From NCBI RefSeq assembly GCF_002407185.1, contig NZ_CP023563.1, positions 2,976,001 through 3,040,000 of the forward strand: 64,000 bases of DNA. The letters are read 5' to 3'. The notes under the pieces were generated by a model, which searched no databases, was not told the origin of the DNA, and saw only the letters and a program-made list of their open reading frames with translations. Within the stretch, counting starts at the first letter, position 1. The number at the start of each line of letters is the position of its first letter. Shown here piece by piece: positions 8,246-16,924 of the stretch. Position numbers and translations under genes: made by a program. Origin of the DNA: Brachybacterium vulturis (GTDB taxonomy: Bacteria > Actinomycetota > Actinomycetes > Actinomycetales > Dermabacteraceae).

Positions 8246-9505
8246 ATGCGCCCGCCCTCCTCACCGGTCGACCCCGGGTTCGACGTCGTCGTCCTCGGGG
8301 CCGGACTGAACTCGCTGAACCTCACCATCGCCTTCCACCGCCAGTACGGCATGCGATGCACCACGGTGATGCGGGTCCCCGTCGCGATGAACCAGCACAC
8401 GGTCACCAGTGACCAGCTGGTCCTCGGCGCCGACGCCACCGACGAGCAGATGCGCGACGCGCTGCTGGAGCTGGCCGCCGCACGTCCTGCCGGACGCCCG
8501 GCCCTGCTGCTGACCAACGCCGACTCCCTGATCGAGTTCATCGACCGCTTCCGCGGCGAGCTCGAGGAGCACTATCTGCTCGCCCAGGTGGACGGCGCGC
8601 TGCTGTCCCGCCTGGCCGACAAGGCGGAGTTCGCCGAGATCTGCGACGGGCTCGGCATCGGCACGGTGCCCACCGTGATCGTCGACTTCGCCCGCGCGGA
8701 GGAGGCGGGCTGGAACGGGGAGCAGGAGCTGCCCTGGACCTTCCCGGTGGTCGGCAAGGCCGCGAACACCGCCGAGTACCACCACGTCGACTTCCCCGGC
8801 AAACGCAAGGTCTTCTTCCTCGAGAGCCGCGAGGAGCATCTCGACCTGGTCCGCCGACTGCGCGCAGCCGGGTTCACCGGACGCTTCCTGTTCCAGGAGC
8901 TGATCCCGGGGGACGACACCGCGCAGCGCTCCATCACCGCCTACCGCTCCGCGCGCGGGAAGGTCACGCTGCTGTGCGCCGCCCAGGTGCTGCTGGGCGA
9001 GCACACCCCCGAGGCGCTGGGGCGCCCTGCCGCCATGGTCACCGGCGACTTCCCGAGCCTCACCGCGGCCGCCGAGCGCTTCCTGGACGCCGTGGACTAC
9101 GTCGGCTTCGCGAACTTCGACGTGAAGATCGATCCGCGCACCGGCGCTGAGTGCTTCTTCGAGATCAATCCCCGCATCGGCCGCAACAACTACTACGTCA
9201 CCGCGGCCGGGGAGAGCGTGGCGCGCCACGTGGTCGCCGACCGCATCCACGACCGGGACCTCGGCCGGGTGGTCGTCACCCGCGAGATCCTCTACTCGAT
9301 CCTCCCGGTGGCGCTGGTGCTGCGCTACCTGCGCGATCCCGCCCTGCGCGGGCACATCCGCCGCGTGGCGCGCACCGGGCTGCGCAATCCCTTCCGGTAC
9401 CGTCCGGAGGGCCTGTGGATGCGTGCCTACTCCGTCGTCTCGGGCCTGAACTTCGTGCGCAAGTACCGCGCCGTCTATCCCCGACCCACCGACACCGGAT
9501 TCTGA
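8246..9505 (+). CDS. ATP-grasp carboxylate-amine ligase (D-aspartate-ligase-like), copy 1
   Basis: Predicted ATP-dependent ligase of 419 residues. It has an N-terminal alpha/beta domain beginning FDVVVLGAGLNSLNL, then the ATP-grasp core. Metal-binding residues appear in FANFDVKIDPRTG and FFEINPRIGRNNY (about residues 290-315). The architecture and length resemble the COG3919 family that includes the Enterococcus faecium D-aspartate ligase of the peptidoglycan side chain. A paralogue follows after 20 bases, and PFPGKRKVF-like blocks are shared. The ATG is preceded by TAGGAT and seven bases, suggesting a leaderless transcript. Substrate is inferred: a D-amino acid joined to a peptidoglycan precursor is plausible, not shown. 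Confidence 0.75.
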   Translation: MRPPSSPVDPGFDVVVLGAGLNSLNLTIAFHRQYGMRCTTVMRVPVAMNQHTVTSDQLVLGADATDEQMRDALLELAAARPAGRPALLLTNADSLIEFIDRFRGELEEHYLLAQVDGALLSRLADKAEFAEICDGLGIGTVPTVIVDFARAEEAGWNGEQELPWTFPVVGKAANTAEYHHVDFPGKRKVFFLESREEHLDLVRRLRAAGFTGRFLFQELIPGDDTAQRSITAYRSARGKVTLLCAAQVLLGEHTPEALGRPAAMVTGDFPSLTAAAERFLDAVDYVGFANFDVKIDPRTGAECFFEINPRIGRNNYYVTAAGESVARHVVADRIHDRDLGRVVVTREILYSILPVALVLRYLRDPALRGHIRRVARTGLRNPFRYRPEGLWMRAYSVVSGLNFVRKYRAVYPRPTDTGF

Positions 9506-9525
9506 TCCGGGAAGGACCCGCTTCG

Positions 9526-10800
9526 ATGCCCGATACCCCCGCCCCCTCCTTCGCCGACGCCCCCACCCCGGGGGTGGACCTGGTGCTGCTCGGCGGGGAC
9601 ATCGGGATCTACGCCCTCGCCCGCGCCTTCCACGAGAAGTACCGGACCATCGCCACGGTGGTCACCCGCAAGGTCGCCGGTCCCGTCGCCGATTCCTCGA
9701 TCCTGCGCACGGTCGAGCTGGGCATGGACGCCACCGAGGACGAGATGGTGCGGGCGCTGGTGAAGGTCGGGGCGGACAAGGCCTCCCGGCCCGGCGGCAC
9801 CCGTCCGATCCTGCTGGCCAACGCCGACTTCCTGGTGGCGCTGCTGGCCGCGCACCGGGAGCTGCTCGGCACCTACTTCCATCTGCCGCTGCTGGCCGAC
9901 GAGGTGCTGCATGCGGTCGCCGACAAGGCGAGCTTCTCCGAGGTGTGCACGGAGATCGACGTGCCCACCCCGCGCACCGTCGTGCTGGACTTCGCCGCCG
10001 GCACCGCCCCCGAGGTGCCGGAGCTGGAGCTGGGCTGGCCGCTGGTGGCGAAGGCGTCCCGCTCCTCGGCGTACAACGACGTCTCCTTCCCCGGCAAGCG
10101 CAAGGTCTTCGAGATCGCGGACCGCCCGCAGCTGCTGGACCTGGTGCAGCGGCTGACCACGGCCGGATACCGGGACCGCTTCGTGCTCCAGGAGATGATC
10201 CCCGGCGACGACACGGCGATGCTGTCGGTGACCGCCTACGTCGACACCCGCGGCGAGGTGACGCTGCTGGGCGGCGCGCAGGTGCTGCTCGAGGAGCACA
10301 CCCCCGGCGCGCTCGGGAACCCGGCCGCGATGTTCACCACCGATCTCCCCGAGGTCTTCGCGCAGTCGGTGCGCTTCCTCGAGCACACCGGCTACCGCGG
10401 GTACGCGAACTTCGATGTGAAGATCGACCCGCGCGACGGGGTGGCGAAGTTCTTCGAGGTCAACCCGCGCATCGGCCGCAACAACTACTACATGACCGCG
10501 GCCGGGGCGAACGTCGCAGAGCCCGTGGTCGCCGATCTCGTCGAGAATCGCGCGCTGCCGCGTATGCTCACGCACCGCGAGGTCCTGTACTCGATCGTGC
10601 CCTGGGCGCTGCTGCGCCGGTACCTCCTCGATGCCGACCTGCGGGCGCGCGTGCGGGCGATCGGAAGGCAGCGCACGGTGCACCCGCTGGCCTACTCCGT
10701 CGAGGGCGTGAAGCGCCGCGCGTACGTGCTCGCGGCCCAGGCCAATCAGGTCAAGAAGTTCCTCCAGCACTACCCGCGTCCGTCGGCCGACGGGTTCTGA
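9526..10800 (+). CDS. ATP-grasp carboxylate-amine ligase (D-aspartate-ligase-like), copy 2
   Basis: Paralogue of the preceding gene, 424 residues, sharing FPGKRKVFEI, LQEMIPGDDTAMLS, GYANFDVKIDPRDG and FFEVNPRIGRNNYY. The same ATP-grasp fold and metal-binding Asp/Glu/Asn residues are present. An RBS (GGGAAGGA, ending at 9514) precedes the ATG. Both copies end with a basic YPRP-type tail (YPRPSADGF here, YPRPTDTGF in copy 1). The tandem pair is probably one operon in which the two enzymes act in sequence or on different amino acids. Substrate unknown; see the finding on the cross-bridge. Confidence 0.75.
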   Translation: MPDTPAPSFADAPTPGVDLVLLGGDIGIYALARAFHEKYRTIATVVTRKVAGPVADSSILRTVELGMDATEDEMVRALVKVGADKASRPGGTRPILLANADFLVALLAAHRELLGTYFHLPLLADEVLHAVADKASFSEVCTEIDVPTPRTVVLDFAAGTAPEVPELELGWPLVAKASRSSAYNDVSFPGKRKVFEIADRPQLLDLVQRLTTAGYRDRFVLQEMIPGDDTAMLSVTAYVDTRGEVTLLGGAQVLLEEHTPGALGNPAAMFTTDLPEVFAQSVRFLEHTGYRGYANFDVKIDPRDGVAKFFEVNPRIGRNNYYMTAAGANVAEPVVADLVENRALPRMLTHREVLYSIVPWALLRRYLLDADLRARVRAIGRQRTVHPLAYSVEGVKRRAYVLAAQANQVKKFLQHYPRPSADGF

Positions 10801-10855
10801 GCCGACTGCCCCCGCACCGTTCGCACGCCGGTGTGGCGATGGTTACACTGCAGAC

Positions 10856-11341
10856 ATGCCTGCTCAGGATTCCTTCGCCATCCGTTCGAACGCCACTCCC
10901 GACGGCACCGTGGTCGCTCCCCAGCAGCTGGTGGAGTCGCTCGGCGGGGAGAACCTCTCCCCCGACCTCAGCTGGTCGGATGCTCCGGAGGGCACCCGCT
11001 CCTTCGCCGTGACCTGCTTCGACCCCGACGCCCCCACCGGCTCCGGGTACTGGCACTGGGTGGCCTGGGACATCCCTGCCACGACCACCTCGCTGCCCCT
11101 CGGGGTGGCCCGGGACGACCCCTCGCTGACCCAGGCGGTGAACGACGTCGGCAACCCCGGCTACGACGGGCCCGAGCCGCCGCCCGGCGGCCCGCACCGC
11201 TACCAGTTCTCGGTGCACGCCCTGCCGATGCGGACGCTCGGGGTCACCGCGGACACCCCGCACGTCACGGCCCGCTTCGCGATCTTCTCCCAGCAGCTCG
11301 CCTCGGCGACGTTCACGGCCCGCTACCAGGTGTCGGGGTGA
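10856..11341 (+). CDS. YbhB/YbcL family PEBP (Raf kinase inhibitor-like) protein
   Basis: Small cytoplasmic protein of 161 residues of the phosphatidylethanolamine-binding protein fold. The family signature is seen in CFDPDAPTGSGYWHWVAWDI and in GGPHRYQFSVHAL, which line the anion-binding pocket. Bacterial members have no well-defined role. A TACACT hexamer six bases before the ATG suggests a leaderless transcript. It stands alone between the ligase pair and a glycosyltransferase operon. Confidence 0.92.
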   Translation: MPAQDSFAIRSNATPDGTVVAPQQLVESLGGENLSPDLSWSDAPEGTRSFAVTCFDPDAPTGSGYWHWVAWDIPATTTSLPLGVARDDPSLTQAVNDVGNPGYDGPEPPPGGPHRYQFSVHALPMRTLGVTADTPHVTARFAIFSQQLASATFTARYQVSG

Positions 11342-11419
11342 AATACTAGGGGGAAACTCTCCGCGACCGGTCGGGCGTGCCACGTGTCCCGCCCCGGGTA
11401 CCGATCGTAGGCTCGACCC

Positions 11420-12784
11420 ATGGAGGCCAGGACTACCCGCAGCATGCGGCGAGCGCAGAGATCAGACCATGGTCTGAGCCCTCTCATGCGCTCGGGGGAC
11501 GCGGTGCCCCGCACCGGGTGCGAAGCTCGAGGGGTGAACGTGAACAGGATGCGCCCCGACCCGTCGGCGACCGGCTCCGGGCGCCCGTTGCGGGTGCTGC
11601 TGACGACCGACTGGTGGGAGCCCGTCGTCAACGGTGTGGTCGCCTCGGTCCAGACGCTGCGGCGAGAGCTCCTCGCCCTGGGCTGCGACGTCCGGGTGCT
11701 GACCCTCTCGCAGGGGATCCGCACCCGGAACGAGGACGGGGTCTACCGCCTCGGCTCAGTCTCCGCGTCGATGGTCTACGACCGCGCCCGCATCGGCATG
11801 CCCTCCGGTCGCCGCGCCCTGCGCGACATCCTGCGGTGGAGCCCCGATGTCGTCCACTCCCAGGCCGAGTTCTCCACCTTCGTGTGGGCCCGTCGCATCG
11901 CCCGCACCCTCGCGGTGCCGCTGGTGCACACCTACCACACCATCTACGAGGACTACACGCACTACTACTCCCCCAGCCGCACCATGGGCCGCAAGGTCGT
12001 GGAGTCCTTCTCCCGCCGGGTGCTCTCGAGGACCGATGCCGTGATCGTGCCGACCACCAAGGTGGCCCGGCTCCTGGCCGGCTACGGGGTGCACCGCCCG
12101 CTGCACGTCATCCCCACCGGGCTGGACCTGGACCGGTTCCGGCCGGCTGGCAGCGAGGAGGAGCACGCCGATGCCCGCGCGCTGCGCGCCGCGCTCGGCA
12201 TCGGTCCCCGCCAGCGGGTGCTGCTGTCCGTCTCGCGCCTGGCCAAGGAGAAGAATCTCGACGAGGTCCTGGAGCTGATCTCCGTCGCGGACCGCGCGGA
12301 CACCGTGCTGGTCCTGGTCGGCGAGGGACCGTACCGGGCCGAGCTCGAGGCTCGTGCGCAGGCGCTCGGCATCGCGGACCGGGTCCGCTTCACCGGGGTC
12401 GTCGCCCCGGCCGACATCCCGCGCTGGTACCGCATGGGGGACGTGTTCGTCGGCGCGTCCCTGAGCGAGACCCAGGGGCTGACCTTCATCGAGGCGATGG
12501 CCAGCGGTCTGCCGCTGCTGTGCCGTCGCGACCCCTCGCTCGCGAGCGTCGTGGTCGAAGGCGTCACCGGCTGGCAGTTCGAGGGTCCCGCGCAGTTCAC
12601 GGCCCGGCTGAACGCGCTGCTCGACGATCCGCGCGGTCGCACGCAGATGGCGCACGCGGCCCTCGAGCACGCCCGGGCCACCTGCGGCGCGCAGGAGTTC
12701 GGCCGCAGCGTGCTCGGCGTCTACCAGCAGGCGCGTGAGCGGCGGGCGCCGCTGCTCCTCGGGCGCGAAGCGGTGCCTGCGTGA
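11420..12784 (+). CDS. GT4 family glycosyltransferase (diacylglycerol glucosyltransferase-like)
   Basis: GT-B fold retaining glycosyltransferase. The acceptor domain starts RVLLTTDWWEPVVNGV near residue 58. The donor side includes VIPTGLDLDRF and the E-x7-E region ETQGLTFIEAMASG. The 454-residue length uses the ATG at 11420, which has TAGGCT exactly six bases upstream and looks leaderless. About 55 N-terminal residues are then non-conserved, so a start at GTG 11534/11540 or ATG 11549 is possible. The gene overlaps the next by GTGA. The set resembles sugar transferases that put sugars on diacylglycerol, but acceptor and sugar are inferred. Confidence 0.85.
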   Translation: MEARTTRSMRRAQRSDHGLSPLMRSGDAVPRTGCEARGVNVNRMRPDPSATGSGRPLRVLLTTDWWEPVVNGVVASVQTLRRELLALGCDVRVLTLSQGIRTRNEDGVYRLGSVSASMVYDRARIGMPSGRRALRDILRWSPDVVHSQAEFSTFVWARRIARTLAVPLVHTYHTIYEDYTHYYSPSRTMGRKVVESFSRRVLSRTDAVIVPTTKVARLLAGYGVHRPLHVIPTGLDLDRFRPAGSEEEHADARALRAALGIGPRQRVLLSVSRLAKEKNLDEVLELISVADRADTVLVLVGEGPYRAELEARAQALGIADRVRFTGVVAPADIPRWYRMGDVFVGASLSETQGLTFIEAMASGLPLLCRRDPSLASVVVEGVTGWQFEGPAQFTARLNALLDDPRGRTQMAHAALEHARATCGAQEFGRSVLGVYQQARERRAPLLLGREAVPA

Positions 12785-13503
12785 GCACCTCCACCGGGAC
12801 CATCCCCCGCCTCCGCACGGCGCCCCCTGCCGAGATCGGCGCGGCGGCACGGCCCGCCGTCCCGTCCCCGGCGGCGGCACGGCCCGCCGTCCCGTCCCCG
12901 GCGGCGGCAGCGCCCGTCCGTCGCGATCCGCTGCGGCTGGCCGCACAGCTCTCCCCGCTGCTGGGGCTCGGGCTCGCCATCGCGCTGGTGTGGTGGGGTC
13001 TGGACACCGGGGTGCTGCGGTCGCTGGCGAACCTGCAGCAGTTCATCGATTCCCTGGGCGCCTGGGGGCCGGGTGCCTTCCTCCTCGCCTCCGCCGCCTC
13101 CGTGGTCTTCCCCCTCGTGCCCGCCGGGCTGCTGGTGATCGCCGGCCCCCTCCTGTTCGGACCGGTCGAGGGGACCGTGTACAACTACCTCGCGGTCAGC
13201 GCCGGCTCCCTGCTGAACTTCGCGATCGCCCGGCATGTGGGGCTGGGACTCATCGAGCGCCTCTTCCGCCCCCGCACGGTCGAGAAGTTCCTGGGATGGA
13301 CCCGCAGCGGCCATTTCACGCGCGCCTTCGCCCTCGCGATCACGCTGCCGGTCGCCCCCGACGACCTGCTCTGCTACCTCGCCGGCACCACCCGGATGCG
13401 GTGGCGCACCTACGTGCTGATCATCCTGCTGTGCAAGCCGTGGGCCCTGATCGCCTACGGACTCGGCATCAGCGCCCTCGTGCTGCGCGTCCTGCCCTGG
13501 TGA
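12781..13503 (+). CDS. TVP38/TMEM64 (VTT/SNARE-associated) family membrane protein
   Basis: Integral membrane protein of 240 residues. A disordered Ala/Pro-rich N-terminus (residues 15-45) precedes several membrane helices. The VTT core contains the re-entrant region with SAGSLLNFAIARHVG and LPVAPDDLLCYLAGTTRMRW. Relatives act as lipid scramblases or polyprenyl-phosphate flippases. The GTG start overlaps the upstream stop (GTGA), and the downstream glycosyltransferase again overlaps by GTGA, so the three are translationally coupled. Residues 21-40 contain a perfect 10-residue tandem duplication. A role in moving a glycolipid across the membrane is inferred from context. Confidence 0.85.
   Translation: MSTSTGTIPRLRTAPPAEIGAAARPAVPSPAAARPAVPSPAAAAPVRRDPLRLAAQLSPLLGLGLAIALVWWGLDTGVLRSLANLQQFIDSLGAWGPGAFLLASAASVVFPLVPAGLLVIAGPLLFGPVEGTVYNYLAVSAGSLLNFAIARHVGLGLIERLFRPRTVEKFLGWTRSGHFTRAFALAITLPVAPDDLLCYLAGTTRMRWRTYVLIILLCKPWALIAYGLGISALVLRVLPW
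12841..12909 (+). repeat. 30-bp perfect tandem duplication
   Basis: The 30 bases at 12841-12870 are repeated exactly at 12871-12900, followed by nine more matching bases. It encodes a repeated AAARPAVPSP block in the cytoplasmic N-terminus of the VTT protein. Copy number could vary between strains by slippage without changing frame. Confidence 0.95.
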
Positions 13504-14648
13504 ACGGAAACCCCGAGATGGTCAGAAGATCCCGCGCCCGTCGGCGCCTCCGGGCCGGCCGCGTCACCCCGGAACAGGCCCGGGGCGAGACTCCGCCGCT
13601 GCGGGTGCTGCTGCCGCGCGGCCTCGCGTCCCTCGCCCGCGAGTCGGGCATCGGCGCAGCGATCCGCCACCAGGAATCGGCGGTGCGGTCGCTGGGCCAC
13701 GAGGTGGTCACCAACCCGCTGCGGCCCTTCGACGTGGTCCATCTGAACACCCCGTTCCCGGACACGCTGCTGCTGGCCCGCTGGGCACGGCTGCGCAGGC
13801 GACCGGCGCTGGTGTGGGCGCACTCCACCGAGGACGACTTCCGCGACTCCTTCCCCGGCTCGAACGCCCTGGCGCCGCTGTTCCGGCGCTGGATCGCGCA
13901 CCTCTACCGCCGCGGGGACACGGTGGTCACGCCCAGCGCGTACTCCAAGGAGCTGATCTCCGCGCCGAAGTACGGCCTGCGGGCACCGATCCGGGTGCTC
14001 TCCAACGGGGTCGACACCGGCTTCTTCCACCCGGACCCCTCGGCCCGGGAGCGGCTGCGGTCCTCCCTCCGGCTCGCCGCGGACGCCCCGGTGGTGATCA
14101 GCGTCGGGATGCAGCTGCGGCGCAAGGGGATCCTGGACTGGGTGAAGGTGGCCCGGGCGATGCCCGAGGTCACCTTCGTCTGGTACGGGCGCACCGATCC
14201 GCGGCTGCTGACGGCCGAGGTGCAGCGGGCGCTGGCCGGTGCTCCCGCGAACGCGCTGTTCCCCGGGTACGTGCAGGCCGAGCAGCTTCGTGAGGCCTAC
14301 TGCGGCGCCGATGCCTTCTGCTTCCTCACCACGGAGGAGACCGAGGGGATCGTGCTGTGGGAGGCACTGGCCTGCGAGATCCCCGCCCTGGTGCGCGGCA
14401 TCCCGCTGTATCGCGACGCGATGCCGGACGGGGTGCTCACGCATCAGGTCACCGGGGACGGACCCGAGTTCGCGGGCCAGGTGGTCCAGAGGCTGCGAGC
14501 CCTGCTCGACGGGGAGCTCGCGGATCTCACCGCGGCCGGTCGCCGCGCCGCGGAGGGAGTCGACCTCGACCAGGTGGCGCAGCAGCTGCAGGAGATCTAC
14601 CGCCTCGCCGGGGTGCTTCCCGCGAACCCGGTCACGAGCGACGCGTAG
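13500..14648 (+). CDS. GT4 family glycosyltransferase, second of the coupled operon
   Basis: GT-B glycosyltransferase of 382 residues. The acceptor half starts LRVLLPRGLASLARESGIG, the donor half includes VLSNGVDTGFFHPD, and the E-x7-E motif lies in TTEETEGIVLWEALACE. The GTG at 13500 overlaps the stop of the VTT gene by four bases; an ATG six codons later is the alternative. Its 3-prime end overlaps the convergent hspR gene by 17 bases. The two GTs flanking a lipid-handling membrane protein suggest sequential sugar additions to one lipid. Confidence 0.85.
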   Translation: MNGNPEMVRRSRARRRLRAGRVTPEQARGETPPLRVLLPRGLASLARESGIGAAIRHQESAVRSLGHEVVTNPLRPFDVVHLNTPFPDTLLLARWARLRRRPALVWAHSTEDDFRDSFPGSNALAPLFRRWIAHLYRRGDTVVTPSAYSKELISAPKYGLRAPIRVLSNGVDTGFFHPDPSARERLRSSLRLAADAPVVISVGMQLRRKGILDWVKVARAMPEVTFVWYGRTDPRLLTAEVQRALAGAPANALFPGYVQAEQLREAYCGADAFCFLTTEETEGIVLWEALACEIPALVRGIPLYRDAMPDGVLTHQVTGDGPEFAGQVVQRLRALLDGELADLTAAGRRAAEGVDLDQVAQQLQEIYRLAGVLPANPVTSDA

Positions 14649-15069
14649 GCCGCCACAGCACCAGCGCGCTGCTGCTGCGACGCTTCGGTCGCTCGCCGCG
14701 GCGCAGGGCGTTGATCTCCCCGTCCCGGTCGGCGGAGAACACCCGGCGCTGGGCGGGGGTCATCCTCTCCAGCCGCTCGCGGACGCTCTCGAGCTGGTCC
14801 TGCATCGCGCTGACCTCGTCCTGCAGCTCGAGGATCCGCTTGATCCCGGCGAGGTTGATGCCGTCCTCCTGGGAGAGTCCCTGGATCTCCCGCAGGCGCG
14901 CGATGTTGCGGGTGCTGTAACGGCGGCCGCGGCCGCGCGTGCGCTGCGGGATCACCAGCCCCAGCCGGTCGTACTGGCGCAGGGTCTGGGGGTGCATCCC
15001 GGAGAGCTCCGCCGCCACCGAGATCACGAACACGGGGGCCCGGTCGTCCAGGCGGTGCGAGCTGTGCAT
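14632..15069 (-). CDS. hspR: HspR, MerR-family repressor of the dnaK operon
   Basis: Heat-shock repressor of 145 residues. The MerR-type HTH reads ISVAAELSGMHPQTLRQYDR, followed by a wing (RTRGRGRRYS) and a coiled dimerisation helix. A basic tail ends RRSSSALVLWRPTRR, typical of HspR. GAGAGGAG precedes the ATG. In actinobacteria it binds HAIR sequences with DnaK as co-repressor. Two HAIR-like sites lie upstream of dnaK in this window. The last gene of the chaperone operon, it overlaps the convergent glycosyltransferase gene by 17 bases. Confidence 0.95.
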   Translation of the reverse strand: MHSSHRLDDRAPVFVISVAAELSGMHPQTLRQYDRLGLVIPQRTRGRGRRYSTRNIARLREIQGLSQEDGINLAGIKRILELQDEVSAMQDQLESVRERLERMTPAQRRVFSADRDGEINALRRGERPKRRSSSALVLWRPTRRS

Positions 15070-15110
15070 CGGGGTGCTCCTCTCGAGGATCCGGTGGTGG
15101 CGATCGGGGC

Positions 15111-16121
15111 TCAGCGGGCGGCGACCTCGCTGAGCCCGGCCCGCGGATCCTCCTCGGCCAGCGCCGTCCGCAGGTCCTCGACGGCCTGCTTCGCGGCGCC
15201 CTCCACATGGGTGGGGACCGCGACCTGGACGGTGACGTGGAGGTCCCCGGTGGACTTCTTGGTCACCAGGCCCTTGCCGCGCACCCTCAGGGTACGGCCG
15301 GAGGGCGTGCCCGGCGGGACCTTCACCGAGACGGTGCCGCCGTCGAGCAGCGGGACGGCCAGGGTGGTACCCAGCACCGCCTCGTCGAAGGCGATCGGCA
15401 CGGTGAGCTTCAGGTTGGTGCCCTCGGCGCTCCACACCGGGTGCTCCTCGACCTCGAGAGTCAGCAGCAGGTCGCCGGCGGGGGCGCCGCCGGGGCCGGG
15501 CCGTCCCTTGCCGCGCAGGCGGATCTTCTGGCCGTCGTGCACTCCGGCGGGGATGCGGGTGGTGACCGCGCGGCCGTCGACGGTGAGCTTCAGATCGGTG
15601 CCCAGCGCCGCATCGCGGAAGCTGATGCGGGTGCGGGCGGAGGTGTCCGAGCCCTTCGCCGGGGCGCGGTTCGGGGCGAATCCGGCCGCGCCGCCCCCGC
15701 CGCCGAAACCGCCGCCCTGGCCGCCGAACATCTTCAGCAGATCGTCGATGTCGGGATTGGCGCCGCCGCCCCCGGGAGCGGGACGGGCCCCGGGATGGGC
15801 ACCGCCGCCGAACATCGAGGAGAAGATGTCCTCGAAGCCGGCACCGCCGGGGCCGCCCTGGCCCGCGGAGAAGCGGGCGCCGCCGGAGCCCATGGCACGG
15901 ATGGCGTCGTACTGCTGGCGCTGCTCCGGGTCGTTGAGGACCGAGTAGGCCTCGCCGATCTCCTTGAACCGCTCCTCGGCCTTGGGGTCGTCGGGGTGGT
16001 GATCGGGGTGGTACTTCCGGGCCTGCGTGCGGTAGGCCTTCTTGATCTCGGCCGCGTCGGCGTCCTTGGAGACGCCGAGGACCGCGTAGAAGTCCTTGTC
16101 GAGCCAGTCCTGTCCGGACAT
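15111..16121 (-). CDS. dnaJ: DnaJ co-chaperone lacking zinc fingers (CbpA/type II)
   Basis: Stimulates DnaK ATPase and delivers clients. The 336-residue protein has an N-terminal J domain (DFYAVLGVSKDAD to YDAIRAMG) with the HPD motif near residue 38. A long Gly/Phe-rich linker (about 75-150) follows, then two C-terminal beta domains. The four CxxCxGxG zinc-finger repeats of classical DnaJ are absent, so this is the zinc-less type that actinobacteria place in the dnaK operon. It lies between grpE and hspR; a strong hairpin separates it from grpE. Confidence 0.93.
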   Translation of the reverse strand: MSGQDWLDKDFYAVLGVSKDADAAEIKKAYRTQARKYHPDHHPDDPKAEERFKEIGEAYSVLNDPEQRQQYDAIRAMGSGGARFSAGQGGPGGAGFEDIFSSMFGGGAHPGARPAPGGGGANPDIDDLLKMFGGQGGGFGGGGGAAGFAPNRAPAKGSDTSARTRISFRDAALGTDLKLTVDGRAVTTRIPAGVHDGQKIRLRGKGRPGPGGAPAGDLLLTLEVEEHPVWSAEGTNLKLTVPIAFDEAVLGTTLAVPLLDGGTVSVKVPPGTPSGRTLRVRGKGLVTKKSTGDLHVTVQVAVPTHVEGAAKQAVEDLRTALAEEDPRAGLSEVAAR

Positions 16122-16175
16122 GTGCGTCTCCTTCCGGGAGCCTCAGCTGCGGGATCGAATGTATGGGGTGGAGCG

Positions 16176-16212
16176 GGTGCGGGGCCTGCCGGGGACCGAC
16201 AGGCCCCGCACC
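16176..16212 (-). terminator. hairpin between grpE and dnaJ
   Basis: Perfect 13-base inverted repeat (GGTGCGGGGCCTG at 16176-16188 with its complement at 16200-16212, 11-base loop) in the 122-base gap between grpE and dnaJ. It probably attenuates or processes the operon so that DnaK and GrpE exceed DnaJ and HspR. No separate HAIR was seen before dnaJ. Confidence 0.6.
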
Positions 16213-16243
16213 GTGGGTGAGCGGATCGCTCAGGAGGTCGCCG

Positions 16244-16924
16244 TCAGGCGGGACCGCGGGTGCCGACACGAGCGGGTCGCAGGATCCGCTCGTTCATCGC
16301 GTAGCCGGGCTGCATGACGAGCGAGATCGTGGCGGTCTCGACATCATCGGCGGCTTCGTGCATCAGCGCCTCGTGGCGGTTCGGATCGAACTCCTCCCCG
16401 ACGGCGCCGAAGCGCTTCAGGCCGTGCGAGCCGAGCACCTCCTCGAGCTTCTGCGCGATGGCGTGGAAGGGCGTGCCCTCGACGATGTCGCCGTGCTGGC
16501 GGCCCAGCTCCACGTCGTCCAGGACCCCGATCAGCGAGCCGAGGACGCCGGCGATCGCCGCTTCCTTGCTCACCTGGGCGGCGCCCTCGATCCGGCGGCG
16601 CGAGTTGACGTACTCGGCCTGGTCGCGCTTGAGCTGCTCGGTGAGCTCGGTGATCTTGCCCTCGAGCTCGGCGACCCGCCCGGCGTCGGCCGGGAGCGAG
16701 GAGTCGTCCCCGTCCTGGGCGGCCTGCTCGAACAGCGCCGCCGCCTCGGCGTCGAAGGGGTCGACCGGTTCATCGGCCCCCTGGCCCTCGGCTGCGGGGG
16801 TGCCCCCGGAGGGACGGACGGAGCCGTCCTCCGGGTTCACCTTGCGCTTGTCGGTGAAGGAGAACCTGGGCTCGTCCTCGGGACGCTGCGCGTCGTCAGG
16901 CGTGCTCGGGTCCTCGGTCATCAC
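16244..16924 (-). CDS. grpE: GrpE nucleotide exchange factor
   Basis: Releases ADP from DnaK. The 226-residue product has an acidic disordered N-terminus, a long coiled coil ([19 protein letters not shown] and onward) and the C-terminal beta domain ([18 protein letters not shown]). The ATG overlaps the dnaK stop by ATGA, so the pair is coupled. The length is normal for actinobacterial GrpE. Confidence 0.97.
   Translation of the reverse strand: MMTEDPSTPDDAQRPEDEPRFSFTDKRKVNPEDGSVRPSGGTPAAEGQGADEPVDPFDAEAAALFEQAAQDGDDSSLPADAGRVAELEGKITELTEQLKRDQAEYVNSRRRIEGAAQVSKEAAIAGVLGSLIGVLDDVELGRQHGDIVEGTPFHAIAQKLEEVLGSHGLKRFGAVGEEFDPNRHEALMHEAADDVETATISLVMQPGYAMNERILRPARVGTRGPA

Noticed and set aside
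12841..12909. repeat considered as CRISPR or iteron array
   Set aside because: Direct tandem copies without spacers, inside a coding frame.
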